From Pseudomonas grandcourensis (GTDB taxonomy: Bacteria; Pseudomonadota; Gammaproteobacteria; Pseudomonadales; Pseudomonadaceae): a stretch of 64,000 nucleotides of DNA. This document shows positions 35,388-43,055 of this stretch, piece after piece (the stretch's first letter is position 1; the number at the start of each line of letters is the position of its first letter). The stretch is from assembly GCF_039909015.1 (NCBI RefSeq), contig NZ_CP150919.1, positions 1,712,501 to 1,776,500 of the forward strand, read 5' to 3'. The notes under the pieces were generated by a model, which saw only the letters and a program-made list of their open reading frames with translations, ran no database searches and was not told the origin of the DNA. Made by a program: the position numbers and the translations under genes.

Positions 35388-36083
35388 GTGAGCTGCGTTG
35401 CGATCATCCCCGCCCGTGGTGGCAGCAAGCGCATTGCGCGCAAGAACCTGAAGCCGTTCGACGGCGTGCCGATGATCGTCCGTTCGATTCGCACGGCACT
35501 GGATTCGGGATTGTTCGAGCGCGTGGTGGTCAGCACCGACGACGAAGAGATTGCCCAGCTAGCGCGAGCGCATGGCGCCGACGTGCCTTTCCTGCGGCCG
35601 GCCGATCTGTCCGACGATTTCACCGGTACCGCCGCAGTGATCGTCCACGCCTTGCAGCAGTTGCCGGGCTTCGATTACGCCTGTTGCGTGTACGCCACCG
35701 CGCCGCTGTTGCAGGTGCGGTATTTGCGTCAGGGTTTTGATTTGCTGGAGCAGCATGCGGACAAATCCTTTGCCTTCTCCGTCAGCAATTTCGGTTTCCC
35801 GATCCAGCGTGCGCTGACCCTCGACGGGCAGGGCGCGCTGACCGCGTTGTACCCGGAGTTTCGTAATACCCGCTCGCAGGATCTGCCCGAAGCGTTTCAG
35901 GATGCCGGCCAGTTCTATTGGGGGCGCAGCGAAGCCTGGTTGCGCGGCGAGGTGTTGTTCTCACCGGCCAGTCTGCCGGTGATCGTACCGCGGCATTTGG
36001 TACAGGACATCGACACGCCAGAAGACTGGACGCGCGCCGAGTATCTGTACGCCGCGCTCAAGGCGGGCGGAGAACTCTCATGA
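35388..36083 (+). CDS. pseF: Pseudaminic acid cytidylyltransferase PseF
   Basis: Activates pseudaminic acid to CMP-Pse with CTP. The 231-residue protein shows the CMP-sugar synthetase motif (VAIIPARGGSKRIARKN), FDGVPMIVRSI, VVVSTDDEEIAQLARA and the C-terminal QDIDTPEDWTRAE. The GTG start follows AGGAGTAGGACAAG. The stop overlaps pseG by ATGA. Confidence 0.95.
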   Translation: MSCVAIIPARGGSKRIARKNLKPFDGVPMIVRSIRTALDSGLFERVVVSTDDEEIAQLARAHGADVPFLRPADLSDDFTGTAAVIVHALQQLPGFDYACCVYATAPLLQVRYLRQGFDLLEQHADKSFAFSVSNFGFPIQRALTLDGQGALTALYPEFRNTRSQDLPEAFQDAGQFYWGRSEAWLRGEVLFSPASLPVIVPRHLVQDIDTPEDWTRAEYLYAALKAGGELS

Positions 36084-37585
36084 GAGTGCTGATCCGTGCC
36101 GACGCCTCGCCGACCATCGGCAGCGGCCACATCGCTCGTTGCCTTACGTTGGCGCGAGTGTTGCGCAAGCAGGGCAGTCATGTGGCGTTTGCCTGTCGAC
36201 GCTTGCCGGGGCATCGGCTCGACGTTTTGCGGGCCGAAGGTTTCGAGACGTTCGCGCTGCCCGAGTGCTATGCCGATGAAGACCCGCAGCAGGTCATCGA
36301 AGCGATGCTGCCTTGGCAGGTCGACATCGATGCGCTAGCCGAATTGCTTGGTGGTCACGCCGGGTTCGACTGGGTCATCGTCGATCACTATGGCCTCGAT
36401 CATCACTGGCAAACGGCAGCCCGGCGCTGGGCACCACGGATTGCCGCGGTGGATGATCTGGCGACTCGGCGCTACAGCGTCGATCTGCTGCTCAATCAGA
36501 ACTTGTCGGGCCTGACCGAGAATTACCCACCACTGCTGCCTGAAGGATGCCGCACGCTGCTCGGCCCGCGCTACGCCATGCTGCGTGAAGAGTTCAGTTG
36601 CCCGGCCATCGCGATCAAACCCACGGCGCTGCGGGTGCTGGTGAACTTCGGTGGTTTCGACGCGGCGATGCAGACCCATCACGCCATGTTGGCGCTGGCC
36701 GATTTTGCAGCGCTGGAAGTGGACTTTGTCGCCGGCGCCGATAACCCGGCGTGGGCGCAGATGCAGGCGCTGGCCGAGACTCGGCCGAACTGGCATCTGC
36801 ACAGTTTTGTCAGCGATTTTTATCAGCGCATGACCGCGGCGGATCTGTTTATCGGCGCGGGTGGCGGTACGAGTTGGGAGCGCGCGGCCATGGGCCTGCC
36901 GACAATTTGTATCGCTGTGTCGAACAACCAGCAGGCCAACGGCGAAGTGATGGCGGCAGCGGGGGCGCATGTGTTCATGGGCGCTCGCGAGCACGTCAGC
37001 GTCGAGCAACTACGCCAGGCCATCGGCTTTGTCACCGGGAATTTTTATTTGCGTCAAAGCCTCGCCGAGCGTTCGCGGCAACTGGTCGATGGTCGCGGTG
37101 CGCTTCGCGTCGCTGTAGCGCTGGCCGGTGCAGTGCTCAGGCTGCGCATGGCGACTACGCAAGATGCTCGGTTGTTGTTCGAAGGGCGCAATGCCGAGGC
37201 AGTGCGGCGCTGGTCGAAAGATCAAGGCTTGATCGACTGGGCGCAACACCTGAACTGGTTGAACGCAAATTTGCGCAACCCGCAGCGTCTGTTGTTGATT
37301 GCCGAGGCCGATGACGGTCCGGTGGGGGTCTTGCGTTATGACTTGCGCGGGCTCGAAGCCGAAGTGTCGATTTATCTGCTTGAGGGGCGTTTTGGGCTCG
37401 GCTGGGGCAGGGCGTTGCTGGCTCGCGGCGAATCGTTCGTCAGCGAATACTGGCCGCAACTGACGGCCATTACGGCCCAGGTGCTGCCCGCCAATCGCCC
37501 CTCATTGAATGTTTTTCGTGACGCCGGGTTCACTCAAAGTGCCTGTGTGTTCACCCGTGTCTTGAAGGAACATCTGCATGCCTAG
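36080..37585 (+). CDS. pseG: Fused PseG (UDP-sugar hydrolase) and PseH-like acetyltransferase
   Basis: A 501-residue fusion. Residues 1 to about 330 are PseG, which removes UDP from 2,4-diacetamido-2,4,6-trideoxy-altropyranose: RADASPTIGSGHIARCLTLA with the catalytic His, VIVDHYGLDHHWQ, and GAGGGTSWERAAMGLPTICI for UDP binding. Residues about 350-500 are a GNAT domain (LRMATTQDARLLFEGRN, GWGRALLARGESF, ANRPSLNVFRDAGF) like PseH, the N-4 acetyltransferase that acts one step before. In Campylobacter and Helicobacter these are separate proteins. ATG 36080 is set by the family start MRVLIRAD and the ATGA overlap with pseF. Confidence 0.92.
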   Translation: MRVLIRADASPTIGSGHIARCLTLARVLRKQGSHVAFACRRLPGHRLDVLRAEGFETFALPECYADEDPQQVIEAMLPWQVDIDALAELLGGHAGFDWVIVDHYGLDHHWQTAARRWAPRIAAVDDLATRRYSVDLLLNQNLSGLTENYPPLLPEGCRTLLGPRYAMLREEFSCPAIAIKPTALRVLVNFGGFDAAMQTHHAMLALADFAALEVDFVAGADNPAWAQMQALAETRPNWHLHSFVSDFYQRMTAADLFIGAGGGTSWERAAMGLPTICIAVSNNQQANGEVMAAAGAHVFMGAREHVSVEQLRQAIGFVTGNFYLRQSLAERSRQLVDGRGALRVAVALAGAVLRLRMATTQDARLLFEGRNAEAVRRWSKDQGLIDWAQHLNWLNANLRNPQRLLLIAEADDGPVGVLRYDLRGLEAEVSIYLLEGRFGLGWGRALLARGESFVSEYWPQLTAITAQVLPANRPSLNVFRDAGFTQSACVFTRVLKEHLHA

Positions 37586-38630
37586 TTTCAAGATTGGCGA
37601 CCGCCTGATCGGTGCCGACGCGCCGCCGTTCATCATTGCCGAGATGAGCGGCAACCATAACCAGTCGCTGGACGTTGCCCTGCAAATCGTCGAAGCGGCG
37701 GCCAAGGCCGGCGCGCATGCCTTGAAACTGCAAACCTATACAGCCGAGACCATGACGCTGGATATTGCTGAGGGTGAGTTCTTCATCAAGGATCCGGGCA
37801 GTCTGTGGGCGGGCACCTCGCTCTACGATTTGTATGAAAAGGCCCATACGCCGTGGGAATGGCATGCGCCGATTTTCGCCCGGGCCAAGGAGCTGGGGAT
37901 GCTGGCGTTCTCGACGCCGTTCGATGACACGGCGGTGAATTTCCTCGAAAGCCTCGATGTGCCGGCCTACAAGATCGCCAGTTTCGAAAATACAGATTTG
38001 CCGTTGATCCGCCGTGTGGCCGCCACCGGCAAACCGCTGATCATCTCCACCGGGATGGCCAGCATCGCCGAGCTTGACGAAACCGTGCGCGCGGCCCGTG
38101 AGGCCGGTTGCAAGGATCTGGTGCTGCTCAAGTGCACCAGTACTTATCCATCGACCCCGCTCAACAGCAACGTGCGCACGATCCCGCATCTGCGCGAATT
38201 GTTCGGTTGTGAAGTGGGGCTGTCCGACCATTCCATGGGCGTTGGCGTGTCCGTCGCCGCTGTGGCGCTCGGCGCGACCGTGGTGGAAAAACACTTCACC
38301 CTCGACCGCGCGGCCGGCGGGGTGGATGCCAGTTTCTCGCTGGAACCTGCGGAAATGGCCTGTCTGGTGCTCGAGACCGAACGCGGCTGGCAGGCCATGG
38401 GGCAGGTGCAATACGGCCCCACCGAGGCCGAGCGCAAGTCGCTGGTGTATCGCCGTTCGCTGTACGTCAGCGCTGACATGGCTGCCGGTGAGCCGTTCAC
38501 CGAGGACAATTTGCGCGCCATTCGTCCGGGTCTCGGTTTGCCGCCCAAGCACACCGACGCGCTACTCGGTCGCCGCGCTCGCGCCCCGATCAAGCGCGGC
38601 ACGCCGCTGGACTGGTCGTTGGTCGAATAA
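37578..38630 (+). CDS. pseI: Pseudaminic acid synthase PseI
   Basis: Condenses phosphoenolpyruvate with 6-deoxy-AltdiNAc to give pseudaminic acid. The 350-residue protein has the NeuB-type TIM barrel (FIIAEMSGNHNQSLD, ALKLQTYTAETMTLD, YKIASFENTDLPLI, LLKCTSTYPS, GLSDHSMG) and a C-terminal SAF domain (FTEDNLRAIRPGLGLPPKH). It overlaps pseG by 8 nt. With pseB, C, F and G-H it completes the route to CMP-Pse. Confidence 0.96.
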   Translation: MPSFKIGDRLIGADAPPFIIAEMSGNHNQSLDVALQIVEAAAKAGAHALKLQTYTAETMTLDIAEGEFFIKDPGSLWAGTSLYDLYEKAHTPWEWHAPIFARAKELGMLAFSTPFDDTAVNFLESLDVPAYKIASFENTDLPLIRRVAATGKPLIISTGMASIAELDETVRAAREAGCKDLVLLKCTSTYPSTPLNSNVRTIPHLRELFGCEVGLSDHSMGVGVSVAAVALGATVVEKHFTLDRAAGGVDASFSLEPAEMACLVLETERGWQAMGQVQYGPTEAERKSLVYRRSLYVSADMAAGEPFTEDNLRAIRPGLGLPPKHTDALLGRRARAPIKRGTPLDWSLVE

Positions 38631-38691
38631 CCCGAACTGCAACCGATTCGGCAAAATAGCGTGACCTGCGAGTCATAACGCGCATCTTCAC

Positions 38692-38708
38692 TGTATTGTA
38701 TTGTATTG
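38692..38708 (+). repeat. Short TGTAT tandem repeat between pseI and the FabH-like gene
   Basis: Three full copies of TGTAT plus a partial one, at 38692-38708, about 155 nt upstream of the next start. The rest of the 231-nt gap shows no clear promoter or terminator. A five-base unit in a promoter region can vary in copy number, but three copies are few. Confidence 0.5.
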
Positions 38709-38861
38709 ATTGGGGAGATGGCGCCTGGCCCTTTATCGGATCCAGTGATAGCCCTTTGCGCTCCCGTGGTTGTCCGTTGTGGCGGCCGTTCTCTGTTTGT
38801 CGGCGCCCCTCGAATCCTTTGCGAGCGGTGGTCTTGGGCTGTTTTTTATTGGGAAGCCGTA

Positions 38862-39788
38862 ATGATTGGCATAAAAAGCATTGCGAGCTACGTTCCTGTA
38901 GCCGGCGTGGACAATTACGCACAAGGTGCAAAATTCGAGAAGGATGAAGAATTCATCCTCGGCAAGATCGGTTCGGCATTCCTGCCGCGCAAAGGCGCTG
39001 AACAGGAAACCTCCGATCTGTGCGTGGAAGCGGCCAACGCGCTGTTTGCCAGCAACCCTGATCTGAAACGTGAATCGATCGACGCACTGATCGTCGTCAC
39101 CCAGAACGGTGACGAAGAAGGCCTGCCGCACACCGCGGCGATCGTGCAGGACAAACTCGGTCTGCCGACCAATGTCGCTGCGTTCGATATTTCCCTGGGC
39201 TGCTCCGGTTACGTTTACGGCATCTACGCGATCAAGGGCTTCATGGAAGCCGCTGGCCTGAAGAACGGCCTGCTGATTACCGCTGACCCCTATTCGAAGA
39301 TCGTCGACCCGGAAGATCGCAACACCACCATGCTCTTCGGTGATGCCGCTACCGCGACCTGGATGGGCGAAGATCCGTCCTGGGCGCTGGGCAAGGCCAA
39401 GTTCGGCACCGACGGTTCTGGCGCACCGCACCTGAAAGTCACCGATGGCGTGTTCTTCATGAACGGCCGTCAGGTGTTCAACTTTGCACTGCTCAAAGTA
39501 CCGGCACACTTGCACGAATTGCTCGACGACTCAGGCCTCACGGCCGATGACATCGATGCGTTCTGCATTCACCAGGGCAGTGCGGCGATTGTCGATGCCG
39601 TGGCGCGGCGTTTCGAAGGCGAGCCGGAGAAGTTCATCAAGGACATGGTCGAGACGGGTAATACCGTGTCGTCGAGTGTTCCGCTGCTGCTGGAAAAACA
39701 CGTGCTCGATTCTGACTGGAAGCGCATTGCGATCAGCGGTTTTGGCGTGGGCCTGTCGTGGGGTTCGGCGATCATCTATCGTCCCTGA
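38862..39788 (+). CDS. Ketoacyl-ACP synthase III (FabH-like) of the flagellin island
   Basis: A 308-residue thiolase-fold condensing enzyme. The catalytic triad is complete: Cys114 (ISLGCSGYVYG), His237 (FCIHQGSAA) and Asn267 (ETGNTVSSS). The start is ATG 38862 (MIGIKSIASYVP), the family N-terminus; the frame is open upstream with unrelated sequence. In a sugar island such enzymes probably make a short acyl or 3-hydroxyacyl chain for a sugar amino group, as 3-hydroxybutyryl on the P. syringae flagellin sugar. The true substrate is not readable. A terminator follows. Confidence 0.85.
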   Translation: MIGIKSIASYVPVAGVDNYAQGAKFEKDEEFILGKIGSAFLPRKGAEQETSDLCVEAANALFASNPDLKRESIDALIVVTQNGDEEGLPHTAAIVQDKLGLPTNVAAFDISLGCSGYVYGIYAIKGFMEAAGLKNGLLITADPYSKIVDPEDRNTTMLFGDAATATWMGEDPSWALGKAKFGTDGSGAPHLKVTDGVFFMNGRQVFNFALLKVPAHLHELLDDSGLTADDIDAFCIHQGSAAIVDAVARRFEGEPEKFIKDMVETGNTVSSSVPLLLEKHVLDSDWKRIAISGFGVGLSWGSAIIYRP

Positions 39789-39818
39789 AAAAGCTCTTTA
39801 TCGGTAAATCGCGGCACA

Positions 39819-39857
39819 AAAAAGCGCTCAAGGTGTAACCTTGAGCGCTATTTTTTT
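39819..39857 (+). terminator. Rho-independent terminator after the FabH-like gene
   Basis: AGCGCTCAAGGT-GTA-ACCTTGAGCGCT is a perfect 12-bp stem (39823-39849), flanked by AAAA and a TTTTTTT run. It separates the Pse operon from the maf gene. Confidence 0.93.
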
Positions 39858-39879
39858 GCCCGAATTTTTACGAGGCGCC

Positions 39880-41169
39880 ATGAGCGAGTTTTTTCAATCG
39901 AATGCCGAGGTTATCCAGCGTCGCTGGCCTCTGGTGGCTGCCCGTCTGTTGGCGGAGGATACGTCATCGCTGCAGGCTGATCTGGTGGAAGGGCTGGGTT
40001 CGACGTTGAGCATCAACGGCATTCAACTGACCAGCTGCCATGACCGGACGCGCGAGGCGCAAATCCAGGCGGCGAGCCTGACGGAGAGTCTGGTGCTGCA
40101 CGTCTACGGCACCGGGCTGGGTGATCTGCAGCTGGAACTGTTGATGCGTCCGCAGCTCAAGCAATTGCACGTGCATCTGCTCAACGGTGCGGTGTTTGCG
40201 TTGGTTCTGCAGTTGCTCGATCAACAGCCGTGGCTCAATGATCCTCGCATCGAATTGCATTACGCCGGCGATCTTGCGGAAATCTGCCTGCCGTTTTTTG
40301 CGTTGCCCTCGGAGTTGGTATTGGCCGATGACTACAACGCCAAGATCCGTGATCGGCTGATCAGCGAAACCCACCTGACCTTCAATAATCGCGAGTTCGA
40401 CCCGCAATCGCCGGAAGTCATCGAGCGCTTGCAAGCCAGCAAGACACTGCTGCAGGGCGATGGCGATGTGGCTGAACTTTTTGGTTCGCAGACCGGGCGC
40501 GATGTTTTCGTGATTGCCACGGGGCCGAGTCTGGAGCTGCACTTCGAGCGCCTGAGAGCCATTCGCGAGCAAGCCGGGCGGCCGTTGTTCATTTGTGTCG
40601 ATACGGCGTATCGCCCCTTGCTGGAACACGGCATTCGTCCAGACTTTGTGGTCACCATCGATCAGCGCATTTCGGCCCGCCATCTGCCACCGACGGACAC
40701 TGCTTCAATAGCGCTGGCCTATATGCCCATGGTCGATCCGCACGTGCTCGAGGACTGGCAAGGAGTGCGCTACGCCGCTTATTCGGCCAGTCCGATCTAT
40801 CAAGTGATTCGCCAGCAACTGCCTCGCGGCGAACTGTATGTCGGTGGCAGTGTGATTCATCCGGCGGTGGATCTGGCGGTGAAAATGGGCGCGACGCAGA
40901 TCACTCTGTTCGGCGCCGACTTTGCTTTTCCTGGCGACAAGACCCATGCCGGTTGGGGCGACGGTGATCTGGGGCCGCAACTGGTCGCAGCCAGGCACTG
41001 GGTGCTCGATGGCCATGGGCAACGAATCAAGACCCAGCTCAACTTTCGCAGTTATCTGTGCGAGCTGGAGCGCTACATCGCCAGGCATCCGCAGGTGCGT
41101 TTCTATAACACCAGCCGGGCAGGAGCGATGATTGCCGGAACGGCGTTTGACCCGGAGTGGGCAGTATGA
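39880..41169 (+). CDS. Maf-type motility accessory protein (DUF115), candidate pseudaminyl transferase
   Basis: A 429-residue cytoplasmic protein. The central part is the DUF115/MptE-like region: VFVIATGPSLELHFERLRAI, FICVDTAYRPLLEHGIRPDF then VVTIDQ, and GGSVIHPAVDLAVKMGATQI with LFGADFAFPGDKTHAGW. Maf proteins of Aeromonas, Campylobacter and Magnetospirillum are required for, or perform, transfer of pseudaminic or legionaminic acid to flagellin before export. No other obvious nonulosonate transferase is seen here, so it is the best candidate. ATG 39880 has GAGGCGCC upstream. The stop overlaps the next start (ATGA). Confidence 0.85.
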   Translation: MSEFFQSNAEVIQRRWPLVAARLLAEDTSSLQADLVEGLGSTLSINGIQLTSCHDRTREAQIQAASLTESLVLHVYGTGLGDLQLELLMRPQLKQLHVHLLNGAVFALVLQLLDQQPWLNDPRIELHYAGDLAEICLPFFALPSELVLADDYNAKIRDRLISETHLTFNNREFDPQSPEVIERLQASKTLLQGDGDVAELFGSQTGRDVFVIATGPSLELHFERLRAIREQAGRPLFICVDTAYRPLLEHGIRPDFVVTIDQRISARHLPPTDTASIALAYMPMVDPHVLEDWQGVRYAAYSASPIYQVIRQQLPRGELYVGGSVIHPAVDLAVKMGATQITLFGADFAFPGDKTHAGWGDGDLGPQLVAARHWVLDGHGQRIKTQLNFRSYLCELERYIARHPQVRFYNTSRAGAMIAGTAFDPEWAV

Positions 41170-41435
41170 GTGTGTGCGATTCGTTTGTTGTCAGGGCGCG
41201 CGAGTGCGCCGTCCTGTTTCGCCTGGGGCGGGACGTGGAGGCCGGGGTGGTGATGATTGATCTGGTGACTGATATACAGCCGTCATTCGATAAGGCATCG
41301 CAGCAAAGTCAGCAGCAGTGGTTGCAGGTGCTTGCTCAGATGCTGCAATGCCAGGAAACCCAGAATTGGTTGGCGTTGGCCGACTATCTGGAATACGAGC
41401 TGGTACAGGTGGTGACTGACAATCTGTCCATTTGA
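41166..41435 (+). CDS. 89-residue unknown protein coupled to maf, upstream of fliC
   Basis: ATG 41166 overlaps the maf stop by 4 nt, which implies translational coupling. The product has no signal or membrane segment. The N-terminal third (ARECAVLFRLGRDVEAGVVM) and the Gln-rich middle (DKASQQSQQQWLQVLAQML) are likely helices, followed by a second helix (NWLALADYLEYELVQVV). Size and all-helical character resemble flagellar chaperones such as FliT or FliS, but I see no specific signature. It may bind flagellin or Maf. A hairpin (41434-41475) overlaps its stop codon. Confidence 0.7.
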   Translation: MSVCDSFVVRARECAVLFRLGRDVEAGVVMIDLVTDIQPSFDKASQQSQQQWLQVLAQMLQCQETQNWLALADYLEYELVQVVTDNLSI

Positions 41436-41583
41436 ACAATGTTGCTCTGTCGCGGCTGACAGGGGGGCATTGTTCTGAGTGAGTGGCGAATTCCTGACGC
41501 CATTTATTCGCTGTTGGGCGGTCGCCAAGACCTTGATTTACGGGGGGGTGGCCACCTGATGGCAAAAATTTTTGAAATTCTGC

Positions 41584-41610
41584 TAAAGCAACCTGCGTTG
41601 GCGACGATAA
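41584..41610 (+). promoter_or_regulatory. FliA (sigma-28) promoter of fliC
   Basis: TAAA-N15-GACGATAA matches the sigma-28 consensus TAAA-N15-GCCGATAA with one mismatch. It lies about 80 nt upstream of the fliC ATG. The remainder of the 255-nt gap holds a hairpin (GAACAATG/CATTGTTC, 41434-41475) without a T run. Confidence 0.88.
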
Positions 41611-41690
41611 CTATTACGAAGGTTCTCTAGGCCATACCGGGCGGTTGCCAGGGCCGGAAGCCGTAGTACCCAACCAACGAGGAATTCGTC

Positions 41691-42536
41691 ATGGCTTTAA
41701 CAGTAAACACCAACACTACTTCCCTGGGTGTTCAGAAGAACCTGAACCGTGCGTCCGACGCACTGTCGACCTCGATGTCCCGTCTGTCCTCCGGCCTGAA
41801 AATCAACAGCGCTAAAGACGACGCCGCTGGCCTGCAGATCGCTACCCGCATGACTTCGCAAATCCGTGGTCAGACCATGGCTATCAAAAACGCCAACGAC
41901 GGTGTTTCGATCGCTCAGACCGCTGAAGGCGCTCTGCAAGAGTCGAGCAACATTCTGCAACGTATGCGTGAAATCTCGCTGCAATCGCGAAACGACTCGA
42001 ACGGTACTGCTGACCGTACCGCTCTGGACAAAGAATTCCAACAGTCCGTTGCTGAACTGACCCGTATTGCTCAATCGACCAACCTGAACGGTAAGGCTCT
42101 GATCGACGGTACTGCTGGTGCGATGGAGTTCCAGGTAGGTTCGAACACAACTTCCGACAACCAGATCACTCTGACCCTGTCGACCAGCTTCGACGCCAGC
42201 GCCCTGGGCATGACCGGTCTGGTCATCTCCGGTGTGGACAACGCTACCAACCACACCAACGTTGACGCTTCGATCTCGGCGATCGATGCTGCCCTGGCAA
42301 ACATCAACGCCACTCGCGCTGACCTGGGTGCTGCTCAGAACCGTTTCTCCACCACCATCTCCAACCTGCAGAACATCAACGAAAACGCCAGTGCTGCACT
42401 GAGCCGCGTACAAGATACCGACTTCGCTGCTGAAACTGCACAGCTGACCAAGCAACAAACTCTGCAACAAGCTTCCACCGCAGTTCTGGCTCAGGCCAAC
42501 CAACTGCCATCCGCTGTACTGAAACTGCTTCAGTAA
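41691..42536 (+). CDS. fliC: Flagellin FliC
   Basis: Filament subunit exported by the flagellar type III system. At 281 residues it is a short flagellin: conserved D0/D1 ends (MALTVNTNTTSLGVQKNLNR; VQDTDFAAETAQLTKQQTLQ) and only a small variable centre (about 130-215), where Ser and Thr are frequent and O-glycosylation would be expected. The flg22 region (residues 30-51, including KINSAKDDAAGLQIA) is intact, so the protein should be recognised by plant FLS2 unless glycans mask it. GAGGAA precedes the ATG and a FliA promoter lies upstream. Confidence 0.97.
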   Translation: MALTVNTNTTSLGVQKNLNRASDALSTSMSRLSSGLKINSAKDDAAGLQIATRMTSQIRGQTMAIKNANDGVSIAQTAEGALQESSNILQRMREISLQSRNDSNGTADRTALDKEFQQSVAELTRIAQSTNLNGKALIDGTAGAMEFQVGSNTTSDNQITLTLSTSFDASALGMTGLVISGVDNATNHTNVDASISAIDAALANINATRADLGAAQNRFSTTISNLQNINENASAALSRVQDTDFAAETAQLTKQQTLQQASTAVLAQANQLPSAVLKLLQ

Positions 42537-42552
42537 TAGCCGATGAGTTTTG

Positions 42553-42587
42553 GCGGGGGAGTGCGCTTGCGTGCTCTCTCGCTTTTT
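42553..42587 (+). terminator. Terminator or attenuator between fliC and flaG
   Basis: A 14-bp stem, GCGGGGGAGTGCGC with GCGTGCTCTCTCGC (several G-U pairs), has a TT loop and is followed by TTTTT. It starts 17 nt after the fliC stop and would leave flaG with partial read-through or its own promoter. Confidence 0.75.
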
Positions 42588-42607
42588 CACTTTGAGAGGT
42601 GATGGAC

Positions 42608-42973
42608 ATGGATATGAGCGTCAAGCTGAACTTGTCTTATCCTGCGGCACAGCAGGCGACGACTGTTGCCGACAAGCCAGCGGAGAAGCCTCGAGCGGAA
42701 ACTGCGCAAGTGGTAGCCGTCAAGGAAGAAAGTAAAAGCGCAAAAACCGAACAGGAAAAACTGAAGATGGCCGTTGAGGAAATCGAAAAGTTCGTACAGT
42801 CGGTCAAGCGTAACCTGGAGTTTTCGATTGATGAGCCCTCAGGCAAAGTAGTGGTCAAAGTGATTGCCGGCGACTCCGGTGAGGTGGTCCGCCAGATCCC
42901 CAACGAAGAAGTCCTGAAACTGGCAAACAGTTTGAATGATGCAAGCAGCCTGTTGTTCAGCGCAAAAGCCTGA
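42608..42973 (+). CDS. flaG: Flagellar protein FlaG
   Basis: Small cytoplasmic flagellar protein linked to filament length; the precise function is uncertain. The 121-residue product has a variable, charged N-terminal half and the FlaG domain in its second half (VEEIEKFVQSVKRNLEFSID, VVRQIPNEEVLKLANSL). Several in-frame starts exist at 42599, 42602, 42608 and 42614; 42608 has the best spacing from GAGAGGTGA and gives MDMSVKLN. It lies between fliC and fliD as in other pseudomonads. Confidence 0.9.
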   Translation: MDMSVKLNLSYPAAQQATTVADKPAEKPRAETAQVVAVKEESKSAKTEQEKLKMAVEEIEKFVQSVKRNLEFSIDEPSGKVVVKVIAGDSGEVVRQIPNEEVLKLANSLNDASSLLFSAKA

Positions 42974-43055
42974 CAGCTGGCACGAATTTTGTTGCTATGT
43001 TCTTTTGGGCGTTGTCGTGGTCAAAAGGCCGGCGACACACTGAAGGGAGCTCCAC

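Noticed and set aside
42978..42997. Sigma-54-like TGGCACG...TTGC upstream of fliD
   Set aside because: GG and GC are 13 nt apart instead of 10, which is not compatible with known sigma-54 promoters.
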